The position numbers and the translations under genes were made by a program. Below the pieces are notes generated by a model, which saw nothing but the letters and a program-made list of their open reading frames with translations, was not told where the DNA came from and ran no database searches. Shown one piece after another: positions 9,051-19,012 of a DNA stretch of 64,000 bases. Positions within the stretch are counted from its first letter, which is position 1. Every line of letters begins with the position of its first letter. Source of the DNA: Rhodovarius crocodyli (lineage in GTDB: Bacteria; Pseudomonadota; Alphaproteobacteria; Acetobacterales; Acetobacteraceae); the NCBI GenBank assembly GCA_945901085.1, contig CAMDJV010000011.1, positions 1 through 64,000 of the forward strand, given 5' to 3'.

Positions 9051-9253
9051 CGAGGGGCTTTGCCCCTCGAGCACCCGAGCAGGAAACTCAGTTTCCTGCA
9101 CCTTCGTTCAATTGTTGACGTAAACATTATTCAAAGGTCCAGGATAATCGTCGACATACAGGTCGAACCTGGTGGGAGGGCGGGAGAGAGCGGGAGAGAG
9201 CAAAGCCCTTTCGCTCTTTTCCGCAGCCATCAGCGTTTTCCCCCAACCTGTTA
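9051..9253. repeat. Dispersed palindromic repeat, family B copy 1
   Basis: The element begins with the perfect palindrome CGAGGGGCTTTGCCCCTCG (9051-9069). A second perfect inverted repeat with arms GCAGGAAACT follows at 9079-9099. Next come the conserved words CACCTTCGTT, CAAAGGTCCAGGA and GGTGGGAG, a CAAAGCCCTTTCGCTCTT block, and a GTTTTCC..AACCTG end. The same order of blocks occurs in reverse orientation at 47241-47484. It lies between two convergent genes and overlaps the stop codon of the molybdenum hydroxylase gene, so the hairpins could also end transcription from both sides. A short direct duplication of CGGGAGAGAG sits inside this copy at 9181-9200. Confidence 0.85.
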
Positions 9254-11464
9254 GCCTGCCCCGGCCCGGCCAAGCGCTTTCCACACCACCTCCGGCCGCG
9301 CCGGCATATCGATCCAGCCCACGCCGCGGCCCGCCAGCGCGTCCAGCACCGCCGCCATCACCACCTGGGGTGCGGCGATGGCCCCCGCCTGCCCCACGCC
9401 CTTTACCCCCAGCGGGTTGACGCTGGCCGGGCAGCCAGGCTGCAAATGCACCTGCAAATCCGGCAAATCCGCCGCCCGCGGCAGGGCGTAATCCATGAAG
9501 GTCGCGCTCAGCAATTGGCCATCGCCATCATAGGCGATGCGCTCCATCAGCGCCTGGCCAATGCCCTGGGCCAGCCCGCCCTGCACCTGGCCGATGGTCA
9601 GCATGGGGTTCACCAGCGCGCCATAATCATCGCAGGCGATGTAGCGGGTGAGCGTGGTTTCGCCGGTCTCAGGGTCGATCTCCACCTCGGCGATCTGCGC
9701 GCCATGCGGAAAGGTGCACAGCGCGCTGTCATGCTCCGCCTCGGCCTCCAGCGGCCCCAGCGCGGCCAGCGCCAGGCTCGCGCCATGCGGGGCGCGGAAA
9801 TGACCCTCGGCAAAGACCACGCTCTGGGCCTGCAACAGCCGCGCCGCGCGCGGGCGGGCCTTCTCGATCAACGCATCCATCGCCTCCACCAAGGCGCGGC
9901 CACCCTGATGCAGGCTGCGCGCCCCGCCATGGCCCTGGCCCTTCAACACGCGTGAAGTGTCACCCTGCACATAGCTGAAATCCGCCATGGGCAGGCCGAG
10001 GTGATCAGCCGCGATCTGGCAAAAACTCGTCTCATGCCCCTGGCCATTGGAATGGCTGCCCAGCGCCAATTCCACCCGCCCCTCAGCATCCAGCCGCACC
10101 CGGGCCCATTCGCCAAAGCCGCCGCGCGCGGTTTCCATGAAGCAGGCCAGCCCCAGGCCCCGCAGCCGCCCCTGCGCCGCACTCGCAGCCCGGCGGCCAG
10201 CAAAACCGGCCCGGTCGGCCAGGGCCTCAGCAGCAGCAAGATTTTTCGGAAATTGCCCATCGGCAATCACCATGCCCATCGCGGTGCTATAGGGGTGCGA
10301 GGCCACCAAATTCTTCGCCCGCAGCGCCACCGGGTCAAAACCATGCTCGCGCGCCGCCGCCTCGATCAGCATTTCAATGACGTGGTTGGCCTCAGGCTTG
10401 CCCGCCCCGCGATAGGCCTCCAGCGGGGTGGTGTTGGTATAGGCGCCCTGCATCCGCACATGAATGGCGGCAATGGCATAGCCGCCGCCATGCGCGGTGC
10501 CCGCCGCGTTGGTGGCGCAAGACGGGCCATGCGGTGAGAGATAAGCCCCCATCTCGGAAACCCCATCCACGCGCAGCGCCAAAATCCGCCCCTGCCCATC
10601 CAGCGCGATGGCCCCCTGGCTGTGCATGCCCCGGCCATGGGCGGAGCCGGCAAATTCCTCCGCCTGCTCACCAACCCAGCGGGTAGGCCGGCCCAGCAGC
10701 CTCGCGGCGTGCAACAGCCCGATATGCTCAGGGAAAGGCACATTCTTCACCCCAAAACCGCCCCCCACATCGGGGGTGATGAGGTGCAGGTCGCCCTCGG
10801 CCAGCCCCATGCATTGGGCGATTTGCCGCCGCATGCCATGCACCGCCTGGCCATTGCAGACCAGCTTTCCATCCGGAAAGGCCACGGCAGCGCGCGGCTC
10901 AATCGGCGCGCAGGTCACGCGCTGATTGGTGATGGCCAGCCGGGTGATGTAAGCCGCCGCGGCAAAACCCGCCTCCACCGCCGCCAAATCGCCCTTCTGC
11001 CAGTCAAAGGCGCGGTTATGCGGCGCCTGCGGGTGCAACACGGGCGCGGAAAACGCCGCCAGCGGGTCAGCATTGGCGGGCAGGGTTTCGTATTCGACGA
11101 TGATGCGCTCAGCCGCATCGCGCGCCGCCTCGGGGGTTTCGGCAAAGACAAAGGCCACCGGCTGGCCGACATAGCGCACCACCCCCTCGGCCAGCACCGG
11201 GCGCGCGGCCATGGCAATCGGCACGCCGATCTGCGCCGGGCAAGGCAGAGGGCCAATACCCGCCTCGGCCAGCGCGGCCGCAGTCAGCACAAAGGCCTGG
11301 GCGGGGGTGGCATCAATGCGCGTGATGCGCGCATGGGCATGCGGGCTGCGCAGCACCACCATATGCACCGCCCCCTCCGCCGGCAGATCAGCCACATAGC
11401 GTCCCTGCCCGGTGAGAAACCGCGCATCCTCAAAGCGCCTGACCGATTGGCCGATGAAAGCCAT
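9251..11464 (-). CDS. Xanthine dehydrogenase/CO dehydrogenase-family molybdopterin-binding large subunit
   Basis: The 737-residue protein belongs to the CoxL/XdhB family of Mo-cofactor subunits, which hydroxylate aldehydes, purines or aromatic N-heterocycles. The start [19 protein letters not shown] is the classic N-terminus. [10 protein letters not shown] is a cofactor-binding motif, and the active-site loop AYRGAGK near residue 350 matches form II (not true CO dehydrogenase, which has a Cys in this loop). The late [15 protein letters not shown] motif carries the usual catalytic region, with Gln where many members have Glu (GEAG). The FAD and 2Fe-2S subunits are not adjacent. The gene starts 51 bp from the divergent FAD oxidoreductase gene. 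A paralogue lies at 53071-55275. Confidence 0.9.
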   Translation of the reverse strand: MAFIGQSVRRFEDARFLTGQGRYVADLPAEGAVHMVVLRSPHAHARITRIDATPAQAFVLTAAALAEAGIGPLPCPAQIGVPIAMAARPVLAEGVVRYVGQPVAFVFAETPEAARDAAERIIVEYETLPANADPLAAFSAPVLHPQAPHNRAFDWQKGDLAAVEAGFAAAAYITRLAITNQRVTCAPIEPRAAVAFPDGKLVCNGQAVHGMRRQIAQCMGLAEGDLHLITPDVGGGFGVKNVPFPEHIGLLHAARLLGRPTRWVGEQAEEFAGSAHGRGMHSQGAIALDGQGRILALRVDGVSEMGAYLSPHGPSCATNAAGTAHGGGYAIAAIHVRMQGAYTNTTPLEAYRGAGKPEANHVIEMLIEAAAREHGFDPVALRAKNLVASHPYSTAMGMVIADGQFPKNLAAAEALADRAGFAGRRAASAAQGRLRGLGLACFMETARGGFGEWARVRLDAEGRVELALGSHSNGQGHETSFCQIAADHLGLPMADFSYVQGDTSRVLKGQGHGGARSLHQGGRALVEAMDALIEKARPRAARLLQAQSVVFAEGHFRAPHGASLALAALGPLEAEAEHDSALCTFPHGAQIAEVEIDPETGETTLTRYIACDDYGALVNPMLTIGQVQGGLAQGIGQALMERIAYDGDGQLLSATFMDYALPRAADLPDLQVHLQPGCPASVNPLGVKGVGQAGAIAAPQVVMAAVLDALAGRGVGWIDMPARPEVVWKALGRAGAG

Positions 11465-11515
11465 GCTGCGGCCCCTCCCTGTTCCATCACCCAGTCTCGC
11501 GGTTATGCTGCCGCC

Positions 11516-12616
11516 ATGGAAGATGTCGATGTTGTGGTGGTGGGTGCCGGCGTGGTCGGGCTTGCCGTGGCGAGAGCGCTGGCAATGGCCGGGCGTGAGG
11601 TGATTGTGCTGGAGGCCGCCGAGGCCATCGGCACCGAAACCAGTTCCCGCAATTCCGAGGTCATACATGCCGGGATATATTACCCAGCCGGCAGCCTGAT
11701 GGCGAAGCACTGCGTCGCCGGCAAGCAGATGCTCTACGACTATTGCAGCGAGCGCGGCCTGCCATACGAGAAGTGCACCAAGCTGATCGTCGCCACCAGC
11801 GAGGATGAGGCCGGCAAACTCGCCTCCATCCAGGCCCGCGCCGCGGCCAATGGCGTGCCGGACCTCACCTATCTGTCACAGGCCGAGGCCCAGGCGATGG
11901 AGCCCGCCCTGGCCTGCACCGCAGCCCTCCTCAGCCCCTCCACCGGCATTATCGACAGCCATTCCTACATGGTATCCCTACAGGGCGACGCCGAAAGTGC
12001 CGGCACCGTGGTGGTGTTCCACGCCCCGGTGCTGGGTGGGCGGCTCACCGATGCGGGCGCGGTGATCGATGTCGGCGGCGCCGAGCCGATGACGCTGCGC
12101 GCCCGCCTTTTGGTCAATAGTGCGGGGCTGCATGCCCCCAAGCTGGCGGCAAAACTCCAGGGCATGCCCAGCCAACTTACGCCGAAAGCCTATTACGCCA
12201 AGGGCAGCTATTTCTCCCTGGTGGGCAAAAACCCCTTCTCGCGGCTGATCTACCCGGTGCCGGTGGCCGGCGGCCTGGGCACCCATCTCACCATTGATCT
12301 GGGCGGCCAGGCGCGCTTCGGCCCGGATGTGCAATGGGTCGATGAGATCAATTACGATGTGGACCCCAGCCGCTGCGATGGCTTCTACGCCGCCATCCGG
12401 CGCTATTGGCCCGAATTGCCCGATGGTGCCCTGCAGCCCGGCTATTCCGGCATAAGGCCGAAAATCGTGCCCCCCGCCATTGCCAGCCAGGATTTTACCA
12501 TCCAAGGCCCGGCCACCCACGGCCAAGCCTGCCTGATCAACCTCTTTGGCATTGAAAGCCCGGGGCTGACAGCCTCGATGTCCGTCGCCGCGGCCGTGGC
12601 GGAATTGGCGGGCTGA
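11516..12616 (+). CDS. FAD-dependent oxidoreductase, L-2-hydroxyglutarate oxidase-like (DAO family)
   Basis: The 366-residue protein starts with a Rossmann motif [15 protein letters not shown]. It continues with [17 protein letters not shown], a signature of the LhgO/YgaF branch of the D-amino-acid oxidase superfamily. C-terminal motifs GYSGIRPKI and [11 protein letters not shown] match the same group. LhgO relatives oxidise L-2-hydroxyglutarate and pass electrons to the respiratory chain; whether this member uses that substrate is an inference. The start is ATG 11516 because the frame upstream is only the shadow of the divergent gene. A GC-rich inverted repeat (arms GGCGGGCT, 12607-12633) spans the stop codon and may weaken transcription beyond it. 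Confidence 0.87.
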   Translation: MEDVDVVVVGAGVVGLAVARALAMAGREVIVLEAAEAIGTETSSRNSEVIHAGIYYPAGSLMAKHCVAGKQMLYDYCSERGLPYEKCTKLIVATSEDEAGKLASIQARAAANGVPDLTYLSQAEAQAMEPALACTAALLSPSTGIIDSHSYMVSLQGDAESAGTVVVFHAPVLGGRLTDAGAVIDVGGAEPMTLRARLLVNSAGLHAPKLAAKLQGMPSQLTPKAYYAKGSYFSLVGKNPFSRLIYPVPVAGGLGTHLTIDLGGQARFGPDVQWVDEINYDVDPSRCDGFYAAIRRYWPELPDGALQPGYSGIRPKIVPPAIASQDFTIQGPATHGQACLINLFGIESPGLTASMSVAAAVAELAG

Positions 12617-12945
12617 GGCCCCGCCAGCCCGCCTCGCGTCAACCTTAGGCCAGCGCCCGGTCAATCGGCGCGGGGCTTGCCGCCGTAGGATCAACACAGG
12701 CGCGCAATAGCCAACATCGGCAATGCACGCGGCCATTACGCCCGCCAAGCGCAAGCCAACTCCAAAGGCGGCCAGCGCTTGACCATCATGGGGCAGCGCC
12801 GCATATGGCTACCTCATGTTCGCGCGTCACGCCCCACGAATTCCGCGACGAATTCCTCGACGAATTCCTCGCCCGGCCTTCGCCTGAAGGCCGGGTCAGC
12901 ACCGCGCGCCACCGCTTCCGGGCCATGCGCCCAACGGACCCCATC
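12617..12945 (+). other. ileS leader/intergenic region
   Basis: I see no gene in these 329 bases. The part before position 12800 shows nothing recognisable apart from the arm of the hairpin at the end of the preceding gene. From 12837 to 12870 the sequence repeats the word GACGAATTCCTC almost exactly in tandem, followed directly by the strong hairpin annotated separately. The ileS frame stays open back to 12805, but the conserved N-terminus of IleRS begins at 12946. Confidence 0.6.
12872..12895 (+). promoter_or_regulatory. Strong hairpin in ileS leader
   Basis: Nine-base arms CCCGGCCTT and AAGGCCGGG enclose a six-base loop, 50 bp before the ileS start codon. There is no following T-run, so it is not a normal intrinsic terminator. 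It could affect mRNA stability or initiation; no T-box features were recognised. Confidence 0.45.
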
Positions 12946-15729
12946 ATGAACGACGCCCCCGAGACCCGCGATTATCGCAGCACGGTCTTCCTGCCCAACA
13001 CGCCCTTCCCCATGCGCGGCGACCTGCCCAAGCGTGAACCCGCCATGCTGGAACGCTGGGCAGCCATGGGCATGTATGAACGCCTGCGCGAGGCGGCGCG
13101 GGACCGCCCCGCCTTCGTGCTGCATGACGGCCCGCCCTATGCCAATGGCCCGCTGCATATCGGCCACGCGCTGAACAAGATCCTTAAGGATGTCATCAAC
13201 CGCGCCGCCCAGATGGCCGGTTTCAACGCCGATTACGTGCCGGGCTGGGACTGCCACGGCCTGCCCATCGAATGGAAGGTCGAGGAAGAATACCGCGCCC
13301 GCAAACAGGATAAGGACGCGGTGCCGGTGCTGGATTTCCGCGCCGAATGCCGCGCCTATGCCCGCAAATGGCTCGAATTCCAGCGCGACGAGTTCCGCCG
13401 CCTGGGCGTGGAAGGCGATTGGGCCCACCCCTACGCCACCATGGATTTCCCCTCCGAGGCCATCATCGCCGGCGAAATCGGCCGCTTCCTGATGAATGGC
13501 TCGCTCTATCGCGGCCTGCGCCCGGTGATGTGGAGCCCCACGGAAAAAACCGCGCTGGCCGAGGCCGAGATCGAATACCACGACCATAAGAGCGCCATCC
13601 TCTACGCGCTCTTCCCCATCCTCAAAGGGCCTTCGGACCTGGTGGGCGCGAATGTGGTGATCTGGACCACCACGCCCTGGACCATCCCGGCCAACCGCGC
13701 CCTGGCCTATAAAAATGACATCGAATACGCGCTCCTCCATGTCGAGGCCGTGGCCGAGGGCTCGCTCGTCAAACCCGGCGCGCGCTTGCTGGTGGCACTC
13801 AAACTGCTGCCCGATGTCACCGCCGCCTGCGGCATTGGCGCGCATACGCTGGTTCGGGTTTTCCCCGGCGCCGAACTGGCCGGCGCCATCTGCGCCTCCC
13901 CCCTGCGCGGCTTCGAGGGTGCCTACACCTACGAAGCCCCCCTGCTCGATGGCGACTACGTCACCGACGATGCCGGCACCGGCTTCGTCCACATCGCCCC
14001 CAGCCATGGCGAGGAAGATTTCGCCCTCGCCCGGGCGCATGGCATCGCCGTGCCCGAATGCGTGGGCGATGACGGCACCTACACCGTGCAGGCCCCCGGC
14101 TTCACCGGCCTGCATGTCTTCAAGGCGCATGACAAAGTCTGGTCCGTGCTCGAATCGCTCGGCACCCTGGCCGGAAAGGGCTTCATCACCCATTCCTACC
14201 CGCATTCCTGGCGCTCGAAAAAACCGGTGATCTACCGCGCCACGCCGCAATGGTTCATCGCCATGGATGACGCCAACGCCATCCGCGACAAGGCGATGGC
14301 CGCCATTGATGCCACCCATTTCGTCCCCGATGTCGGCCGCAACCGCATCGGCGGCATGGTCAAAACCCGGCCCGATTGGTGCATCAGCCGCCAACGGGCC
14401 TGGGGCGTGCCCATCGCCGTCTTCGTCGATAAGGCAACCGGCCAGCCGCTGCGCGACCAGGCGGTGCTGGACCGCATCCTCGAAGCCTTCACCGAAGAAG
14501 GCGCCGATGCCTGGTACAAGCCCTCCGCCGCCGCCCGCTTCCTGGGCGAGGGCCGCAACCCGGCCGATTACGAGCAGGTGATGGACATTGTCGATGTCTG
14601 GTTCGAAAGCGGCTCAACCCACGCCTTCGTCCTCGGCCCCCGCAACATGCCCTTCCCTGCCGATCTCTACCTCGAAGGCTCGGACCAGCATCGCGGCTGG
14701 TTCCATTCCTCCCTCCTGGAGAGCATCGGCAGCCGCGGCATCGCCCCCTTCAAGGCCATCCTGACCCATGGCTTCGTGCTCGATGAGCAGGGCCGCAAAA
14801 TGTCCAAATCCATGGGCAATGTGACCGCACCGCAGGAGGTGCTGCGCGATTACGGCGCCGATATCCTCCGCCTATGGGTGATGAATTCCGACACCACGCA
14901 GGATTTGCGCATCGGCAAGGAAATTCTCAAACAACAGGCCGAAATCTACCGCCGCATCCGCAACACGCTGCGCTGGCTGCTCGGCTCGCTGGAAGGCTTT
15001 TCCGAAGCCGAGGCCCTGCCGCTCGCCGAATTGCCCGAATTGGAGCGCTGGGTGCTGCACCGCCTCAGCGAGATCGACACCCGCATCCGCCAGGCCGTAA
15101 AGGATTATGACTGGACCGGCGTCATCCCCGACCTGCACGGCTTCTGCAACAACGACCTCAGCGCCTTCTATTTCGACATCCGCAAGGACGCGCTCTATTG
15201 CGACGCGCCAGACAGCCCCCGCCGCCGCGCCGCGCGCACGGTGCTGGACCATCTGCATCGCTGCCTGACCACATGGCTGGCCCCGGTGCTGTGCTTCACC
15301 GCCGAGGAGGCCTGGCTGGCCCGCTTCCCCGGCGAGGATGCCTCGGTCCATTTGCAACTCTTCCCCACCATTCCGGCTGGCTGGCGCGATGAGGCGCTGG
15401 CCGCGCGCTGGGCACGGATCCGCGCCATCCGCGGCGAGGTGACCACGGCGCTCGAAGCCGCGCGGCGCGATGGCATGATCGGCTCCTCGCTGCAGGCCGC
15501 CCCCAGCCTCGCCCTGCCAGCGGCCGATCTGGGCCTGCTCGATGGCCCCGCCTGGGCGGAAATCAGCATCACCAGCGCATTGAGCCTGGCCGAGGCTGAG
15601 GCCGCATCGGTCACCATCGCCCCGGCGCCGGGCCAAAAATGCGACCGCTGCTGGCGGGTGCTGGAGGAGGTCGGCCAATCCACCCCCCACCCCACCCTCT
15701 GCCGCCGCTGCGAGGCGGTGGTGGCTTGA
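12946..15729 (+). CDS. ileS: Isoleucyl-tRNA synthetase
   Basis: The 927-residue class I synthetase charges tRNA-Ile and contains an editing domain against valine. The HIGH motif appears as PLHIGHAL near residue 71, and KMSKSMGN lies near 621-628. The C-terminal zinc ribbon shows CDRCWRVL near 899 and CRRC close to the end. The editing domain includes [14 protein letters not shown], and [11 protein letters not shown] precedes the KMSKS loop. ATG 12946 fits the family N-terminus. The last codons overlap the lspA start, so ileS and lspA are translationally linked as in many proteobacteria. Confidence 0.97.
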   Translation: MNDAPETRDYRSTVFLPNTPFPMRGDLPKREPAMLERWAAMGMYERLREAARDRPAFVLHDGPPYANGPLHIGHALNKILKDVINRAAQMAGFNADYVPGWDCHGLPIEWKVEEEYRARKQDKDAVPVLDFRAECRAYARKWLEFQRDEFRRLGVEGDWAHPYATMDFPSEAIIAGEIGRFLMNGSLYRGLRPVMWSPTEKTALAEAEIEYHDHKSAILYALFPILKGPSDLVGANVVIWTTTPWTIPANRALAYKNDIEYALLHVEAVAEGSLVKPGARLLVALKLLPDVTAACGIGAHTLVRVFPGAELAGAICASPLRGFEGAYTYEAPLLDGDYVTDDAGTGFVHIAPSHGEEDFALARAHGIAVPECVGDDGTYTVQAPGFTGLHVFKAHDKVWSVLESLGTLAGKGFITHSYPHSWRSKKPVIYRATPQWFIAMDDANAIRDKAMAAIDATHFVPDVGRNRIGGMVKTRPDWCISRQRAWGVPIAVFVDKATGQPLRDQAVLDRILEAFTEEGADAWYKPSAAARFLGEGRNPADYEQVMDIVDVWFESGSTHAFVLGPRNMPFPADLYLEGSDQHRGWFHSSLLESIGSRGIAPFKAILTHGFVLDEQGRKMSKSMGNVTAPQEVLRDYGADILRLWVMNSDTTQDLRIGKEILKQQAEIYRRIRNTLRWLLGSLEGFSEAEALPLAELPELERWVLHRLSEIDTRIRQAVKDYDWTGVIPDLHGFCNNDLSAFYFDIRKDALYCDAPDSPRRRAARTVLDHLHRCLTTWLAPVLCFTAEEAWLARFPGEDASVHLQLFPTIPAGWRDEALAARWARIRAIRGEVTTALEAARRDGMIGSSLQAAPSLALPAADLGLLDGPAWAEISITSALSLAEAEAASVTIAPAPGQKCDRCWRVLEEVGQSTPHPTLCRRCEAVVA

Positions 15730-16229
15730 GCCCCGCCACCCGCCCCGGCCTGCTCCTGGCCCTGCTCACCCTGCTGCTCGACCAGTTGAGCAAATGGTGG
15801 GTTCTTGAGGTGCTAGACCTGCCCACCCGCCGCAGCGTGGAATTGCTCGAGGCCGGCCCCTTCGCGCTCGACTTCACCATGGTGTGGAATCGCGGCGTCA
15901 CCTTTGGCCTCATGTCCGGCGATAGCGCCTGGAATCAGTGGATGCTGGCCGGCCTCGCCGCCATCATCGCCGGCGTGCTGCTGCGCTGGCTCTGGCGGGC
16001 AGAGACCATCTGGGTGGGCCTCGCACTGGGCATGGTGGTGGGCGGCGCCATCGGCAATGTGATCGACCGCTTCCGCTTCGGCGCGGTGGTGGATTTTGTC
16101 GATGCCTCCGCCTGGGATTGGCATTGGTATGTCTTCAACATCGCCGATGCAGGGATCGTGGTGGGTGTTGCCATCCTCGTCGCCGATGCCTTGTTTCGGC
16201 GGCAAGGCGAGAGTAGGCAGTCTCCATGA
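15726..16229 (+). CDS. lspA: Lipoprotein signal peptidase (signal peptidase II)
   Basis: LspA removes signal peptides from prolipoproteins in the inner membrane. The 167-residue protein has four hydrophobic segments. The catalytic aspartates are in [16 protein letters not shown] (near 114) and FNIADAGI (near 141). The N-terminal LLDQLSKWW is also typical. No ATG exists at the right place. TTG 15726, overlapping the ileS stop codon as TTGA, gives the expected N-terminus and has GAGG upstream. Likely clients include the DUF3035 protein encoded directly downstream and the CHAP lipoprotein. Confidence 0.94.
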   Translation: MSPATRPGLLLALLTLLLDQLSKWWVLEVLDLPTRRSVELLEAGPFALDFTMVWNRGVTFGLMSGDSAWNQWMLAGLAAIIAGVLLRWLWRAETIWVGLALGMVVGGAIGNVIDRFRFGAVVDFVDASAWDWHWYVFNIADAGIVVGVAILVADALFRRQGESRQSP

Positions 16230-16810
16230 GCATCACGCCCTCCTCCAGGCTTCCCCTCCTGGTCGTTCTGTCCGCCCCGCTCTGGCTGGCCGCCTGCGGC
16301 AGCGATACGGCGCGCACCTTCGGCTTCACCCGCGATGCACCGGATGAATTCCAGGTGACCACGCGCGCGCCGCTCTCCATGCCGCCCTCGCTCGGCACCC
16401 TGCCCACGCCCCGGCCCGGGGCGCAGCGGCCGCAGGAAATCTCCGTGCGCGAGCAGGCGGAGGCCACGCTGGCCCCCGGCGCGTTGCTGGGTGGGCGGAA
16501 CGCGCGCGGCGGCGCCACCTCCTCAGGCGAGCAGGCCCTGCTCGCCGCGACAGGCCGCGCCGCACCCGCTGACATCCGCCAGCGCATTGATGATGAGGCC
16601 CTGCGCCTCAATGCGCCCGACCGCAATCTGGCCGAGAGGCTGATGTTCTGGCGCAACACCGGCGAACCCGGAACCCCGGTGGACCCCAATCGCGAGGCCC
16701 AGCGCCTGCGGGAAAACGCCGCCCTGGGCCGTGAGGTGACCGATGGCGATACGCCGGTCATCCAGCGCCCGCGCACCAATACTTTCCTCGGCGGTTTGCG
16801 CCTGTTTTGA
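16226..16810 (+). CDS. DUF3035-family lipoprotein
   Basis: The 194-residue protein has a lipoprotein signal with lipobox LAAC near residue 24. It then shows the DUF3035 core: APDEFQVTTRAPLSMPPSL followed by LPTPRPG. DUF3035 proteins are common next to lspA in alphaproteobacteria and have no established function. The C-terminal half is Ala/Arg/Pro-rich and contains LMFWRNTGEPG, which recurs in the family. Its ATG overlaps the lspA stop by four bases, which fits coupled synthesis of the peptidase and a probable substrate. It ends one base before the convergent hydrolase gene. Confidence 0.85.
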   Translation: MSITPSSRLPLLVVLSAPLWLAACGSDTARTFGFTRDAPDEFQVTTRAPLSMPPSLGTLPTPRPGAQRPQEISVREQAEATLAPGALLGGRNARGGATSSGEQALLAATGRAAPADIRQRIDDEALRLNAPDRNLAERLMFWRNTGEPGTPVDPNREAQRLRENAALGREVTDGDTPVIQRPRTNTFLGGLRLF

Positions 16811-17608
16811 TCAGCGTGGCTGGGCCGCGATAAACGCCCTCACCATGGCCAGCGCGTCGCGCCGCGCCGCGTGGTCGGTGCCATAGGTGGCGCGGCCAGT
16901 GGGGGTGTTCAGCCCCATGCGTTCGGTTAAGGGCGTATCGGGCGCATCAAAGCCGTGATGGGCGCCGGGGTAGCTGCGGAAGGTGACCATCTCTCCATTG
17001 CGGCCGGCCAATTCCCGGCAATACTCCGCCCGCGTCCAATTATCAGCCTCGCCGATCAGCAACAGCATGGGCGCGCTGCTGCGCCAACCCGCGGAGCGAT
17101 TGGCCAGAAAGCAGCCCGGATACATCGCGACATAGGCGCGGATAGGCGCCGCCTCGGGCTGCGCCGCGGTTGCAAGCGCAGTAGAGCCGCCATGCGACCA
17201 GCCCATGACAACCACCCCTCCCGGGGCGGCGAAGGGTTGTGCCGCCAGCCAAGTGGCCGCGGCAATCGCGTCCTGCCGCCGCTCCCGCCCCGGGCGGATC
17301 TGGCTGTCACGCACCGTGCATTGCTCGCCCTGCCCGCGTGACGAAAAACTGTCGGGCAGCAGCACGGCCTGGCCGTTTGTGGTGAATTCCGCCGCCCAGG
17401 CCCGGTAAAGCCTGGTGATCTGGCCGTCCCGCCGGCGGAACCCCGCACAGCCATGCAGCGCCAGGATCGCAGGCCCCCTTGCGCTCCCCTGGGGCAGGAA
17501 CAACTCAGCCTGCAACCCCAGCCCCTCAGGCCCAGCTATGGTAATGCTCTGCTGGCCGCTGGCGCAGGCCGGAAGAGCCAGGACGAGAAGGGCAATGAGG
17601 GCGCGCAT
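16811..17608 (-). CDS. Dienelactone hydrolase-family alpha/beta hydrolase, exported
   Basis: The 265-residue protein carries an N-terminal signal (MRALIALLVLALPAC) that could be cleaved or lipidated at the Cys. The oxyanion region is LALHGCAGF and the nucleophile elbow is GWSHGGS (Ser near 137). The likely acid is in IGEADNW and the His in GAHHGFD. This catalytic arrangement fits the dienelactone hydrolase family, but Ser rather than Cys is the nucleophile, so an esterase or another hydrolase is more likely than true dienelactone hydrolase. The open frame continues upstream across metY on the opposite strand, but the signal peptide marks ATG 17608 as the start. It is divergent from metY by 96 bp. 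Confidence 0.82.
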   Translation of the reverse strand: MRALIALLVLALPACASGQQSITIAGPEGLGLQAELFLPQGSARGPAILALHGCAGFRRRDGQITRLYRAWAAEFTTNGQAVLLPDSFSSRGQGEQCTVRDSQIRPGRERRQDAIAAATWLAAQPFAAPGGVVVMGWSHGGSTALATAAQPEAAPIRAYVAMYPGCFLANRSAGWRSSAPMLLLIGEADNWTRAEYCRELAGRNGEMVTFRSYPGAHHGFDAPDTPLTERMGLNTPTGRATYGTDHAARRDALAMVRAFIAAQPR

Positions 17609-17704
17609 GGCAAAACCCTGCACCCACCGCTCCACCCTGCCAACCCGCTTCCCCCCGCCGCGCCGGGGTGGCAGGCTGCCTCCCAACACAGAGGAGGCCT
17701 CACC

Positions 17705-18988
17705 ATGTCCTACACCAATGCCGAAACCATCGCCCTGCATGGCGGCTCGCATCGCGCCGATCCCAATACCGGCAGCGTGGCGGTGCCCATCCACCAGACC
17801 ACCTCCTTCCAGTTTCAGGACACCGGCCACGCCGCCCGCCTCTTCGGCCTGGCAGAGATGGGCAATATCTACTCGCGCATCATGAACCCGACCTGCGATG
17901 CGCTGGAAACCCGCATCGCCCAGCTCGAGGGCGGTGTGGCCGCCCTCGCCGTGGGCTCCGGCCAGGCGGCAACCGCGTTTTGCGTGCTCAACCTCTGCGA
18001 GGCAGGCGACAACATCGTCTCCTCCACCGATCTCTATGGCGGCACCTGGAACCTCTTCGCCAATACGCTCAAGCAATTCGGCATCGAGGTCCGCTTCGCC
18101 GACCCCGCAGACCCAGAAAATTTCCGCCGCGCCACCGATGCCCGCACCCGCTGCTACTATGCCGAAACCCTGCCCAACCCCAAGCTGCAGGTCTTCCCCA
18201 TCGCCGAGGTGGCGGCGATCGGCCGCGAGATCGGCCTGCCGCTCATCATGGACAACACCGCAGCCCCGGTGATCTGCAAGCCCCTCACCCTCGGTGCCGC
18301 GGTGGTGATGCATTCCACCACCAAATGGATCGGCGGCCATGGCACCTCCATCGGTGGCATCGTCGTCGATGGCGGCAATTTCGATTGGGAAAAATGGGGC
18401 GAGCGCTTCCCCACCCTGAACAAGCCCGACCCCTCCTATCACGGCGCGGTCTGGACCCAGGCGGTCAAGCCGCTCGGCCCCATCGCCTATATCATCCGCA
18501 TGCGCACCTGCCTGCTGCGCGACCTCGGCGCGCCCATGGCGCCCTTCAACGCCTTCATGTTCCTCCAAGGGCTGGAGACGCTGCCGCTGCGCATGGAGCG
18601 CCATTGCGAAAACGCGACGAAGGTGGCCGCCTACCTCGCCGGCCACCCGAAAGTGGCCTCCGTCACCCATCCCAGCCTCTTCACCGGTGAGGCCGCCCGC
18701 CGCGCCGCCATCCTCAAGGGAGGCTTCGGCTCGCTCATGGGCTTTGAACTCAAGGCGGGCGCCGAGGCCGGCAAAACCTTCATCGAAGCGCTGAAAATGT
18801 TCTACCATGTCGCCAATATCGGCGATGCCCGCAGCCTCGCCATCCACCCTGCCACCACCACCCATAGCCAGTTGACGGCGGAGGAGCAGGCGATGTCAGG
18901 CGTCACCCCGGGTTATGTCCGCCTCTCCATCGGCATTGAGCATATCGACGATATCATCGCCGATCTCGCCCAGGCGCTGGACGCCTGA
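17705..18988 (+). CDS. metY: O-acetylhomoserine sulfhydrylase / aminocarboxypropyltransferase
   Basis: This PLP enzyme makes homocysteine from O-acetylhomoserine and sulfide. The 427-residue protein has the family opening ETIALHGGSHRADP and the phosphate-binding VGSGQAATAF. The PLP lysine lies in HSTTKWIGGHG (near 207), and the substrate-binding region is QLTAEEQAMSG. The AGGAGG ribosome site just upstream selects ATG 17705. Related Cys/Met-metabolism enzymes cannot be excluded, but the length and the HGTSIGG motif favour MetY. I do not recognise a SAM riboswitch in the 96-bp leader, although a GC-rich inverted repeat is present. Confidence 0.92.
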   Translation: MSYTNAETIALHGGSHRADPNTGSVAVPIHQTTSFQFQDTGHAARLFGLAEMGNIYSRIMNPTCDALETRIAQLEGGVAALAVGSGQAATAFCVLNLCEAGDNIVSSTDLYGGTWNLFANTLKQFGIEVRFADPADPENFRRATDARTRCYYAETLPNPKLQVFPIAEVAAIGREIGLPLIMDNTAAPVICKPLTLGAAVVMHSTTKWIGGHGTSIGGIVVDGGNFDWEKWGERFPTLNKPDPSYHGAVWTQAVKPLGPIAYIIRMRTCLLRDLGAPMAPFNAFMFLQGLETLPLRMERHCENATKVAAYLAGHPKVASVTHPSLFTGEAARRAAILKGGFGSLMGFELKAGAEAGKTFIEALKMFYHVANIGDARSLAIHPATTTHSQLTAEEQAMSGVTPGYVRLSIGIEHIDDIIADLAQALDA

Positions 18989-19012
18989 ACCGAACGAACT
19001 GAAAGGCAGCCG

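Noticed and set aside
17609-17704. Possible SAM riboswitch upstream of metY
   Set aside because: Only a GC-rich inverted repeat is visible; conserved SAM-II or SAM/SAH motifs could not be recognised.
17609-18865. Long minus-strand frame opposite metY, continuous with the dienelactone-hydrolase-like gene
   Set aside because: It is the mirror of a clear metY gene in GC-rich DNA; the hydrolase signal peptide starts at 17608.
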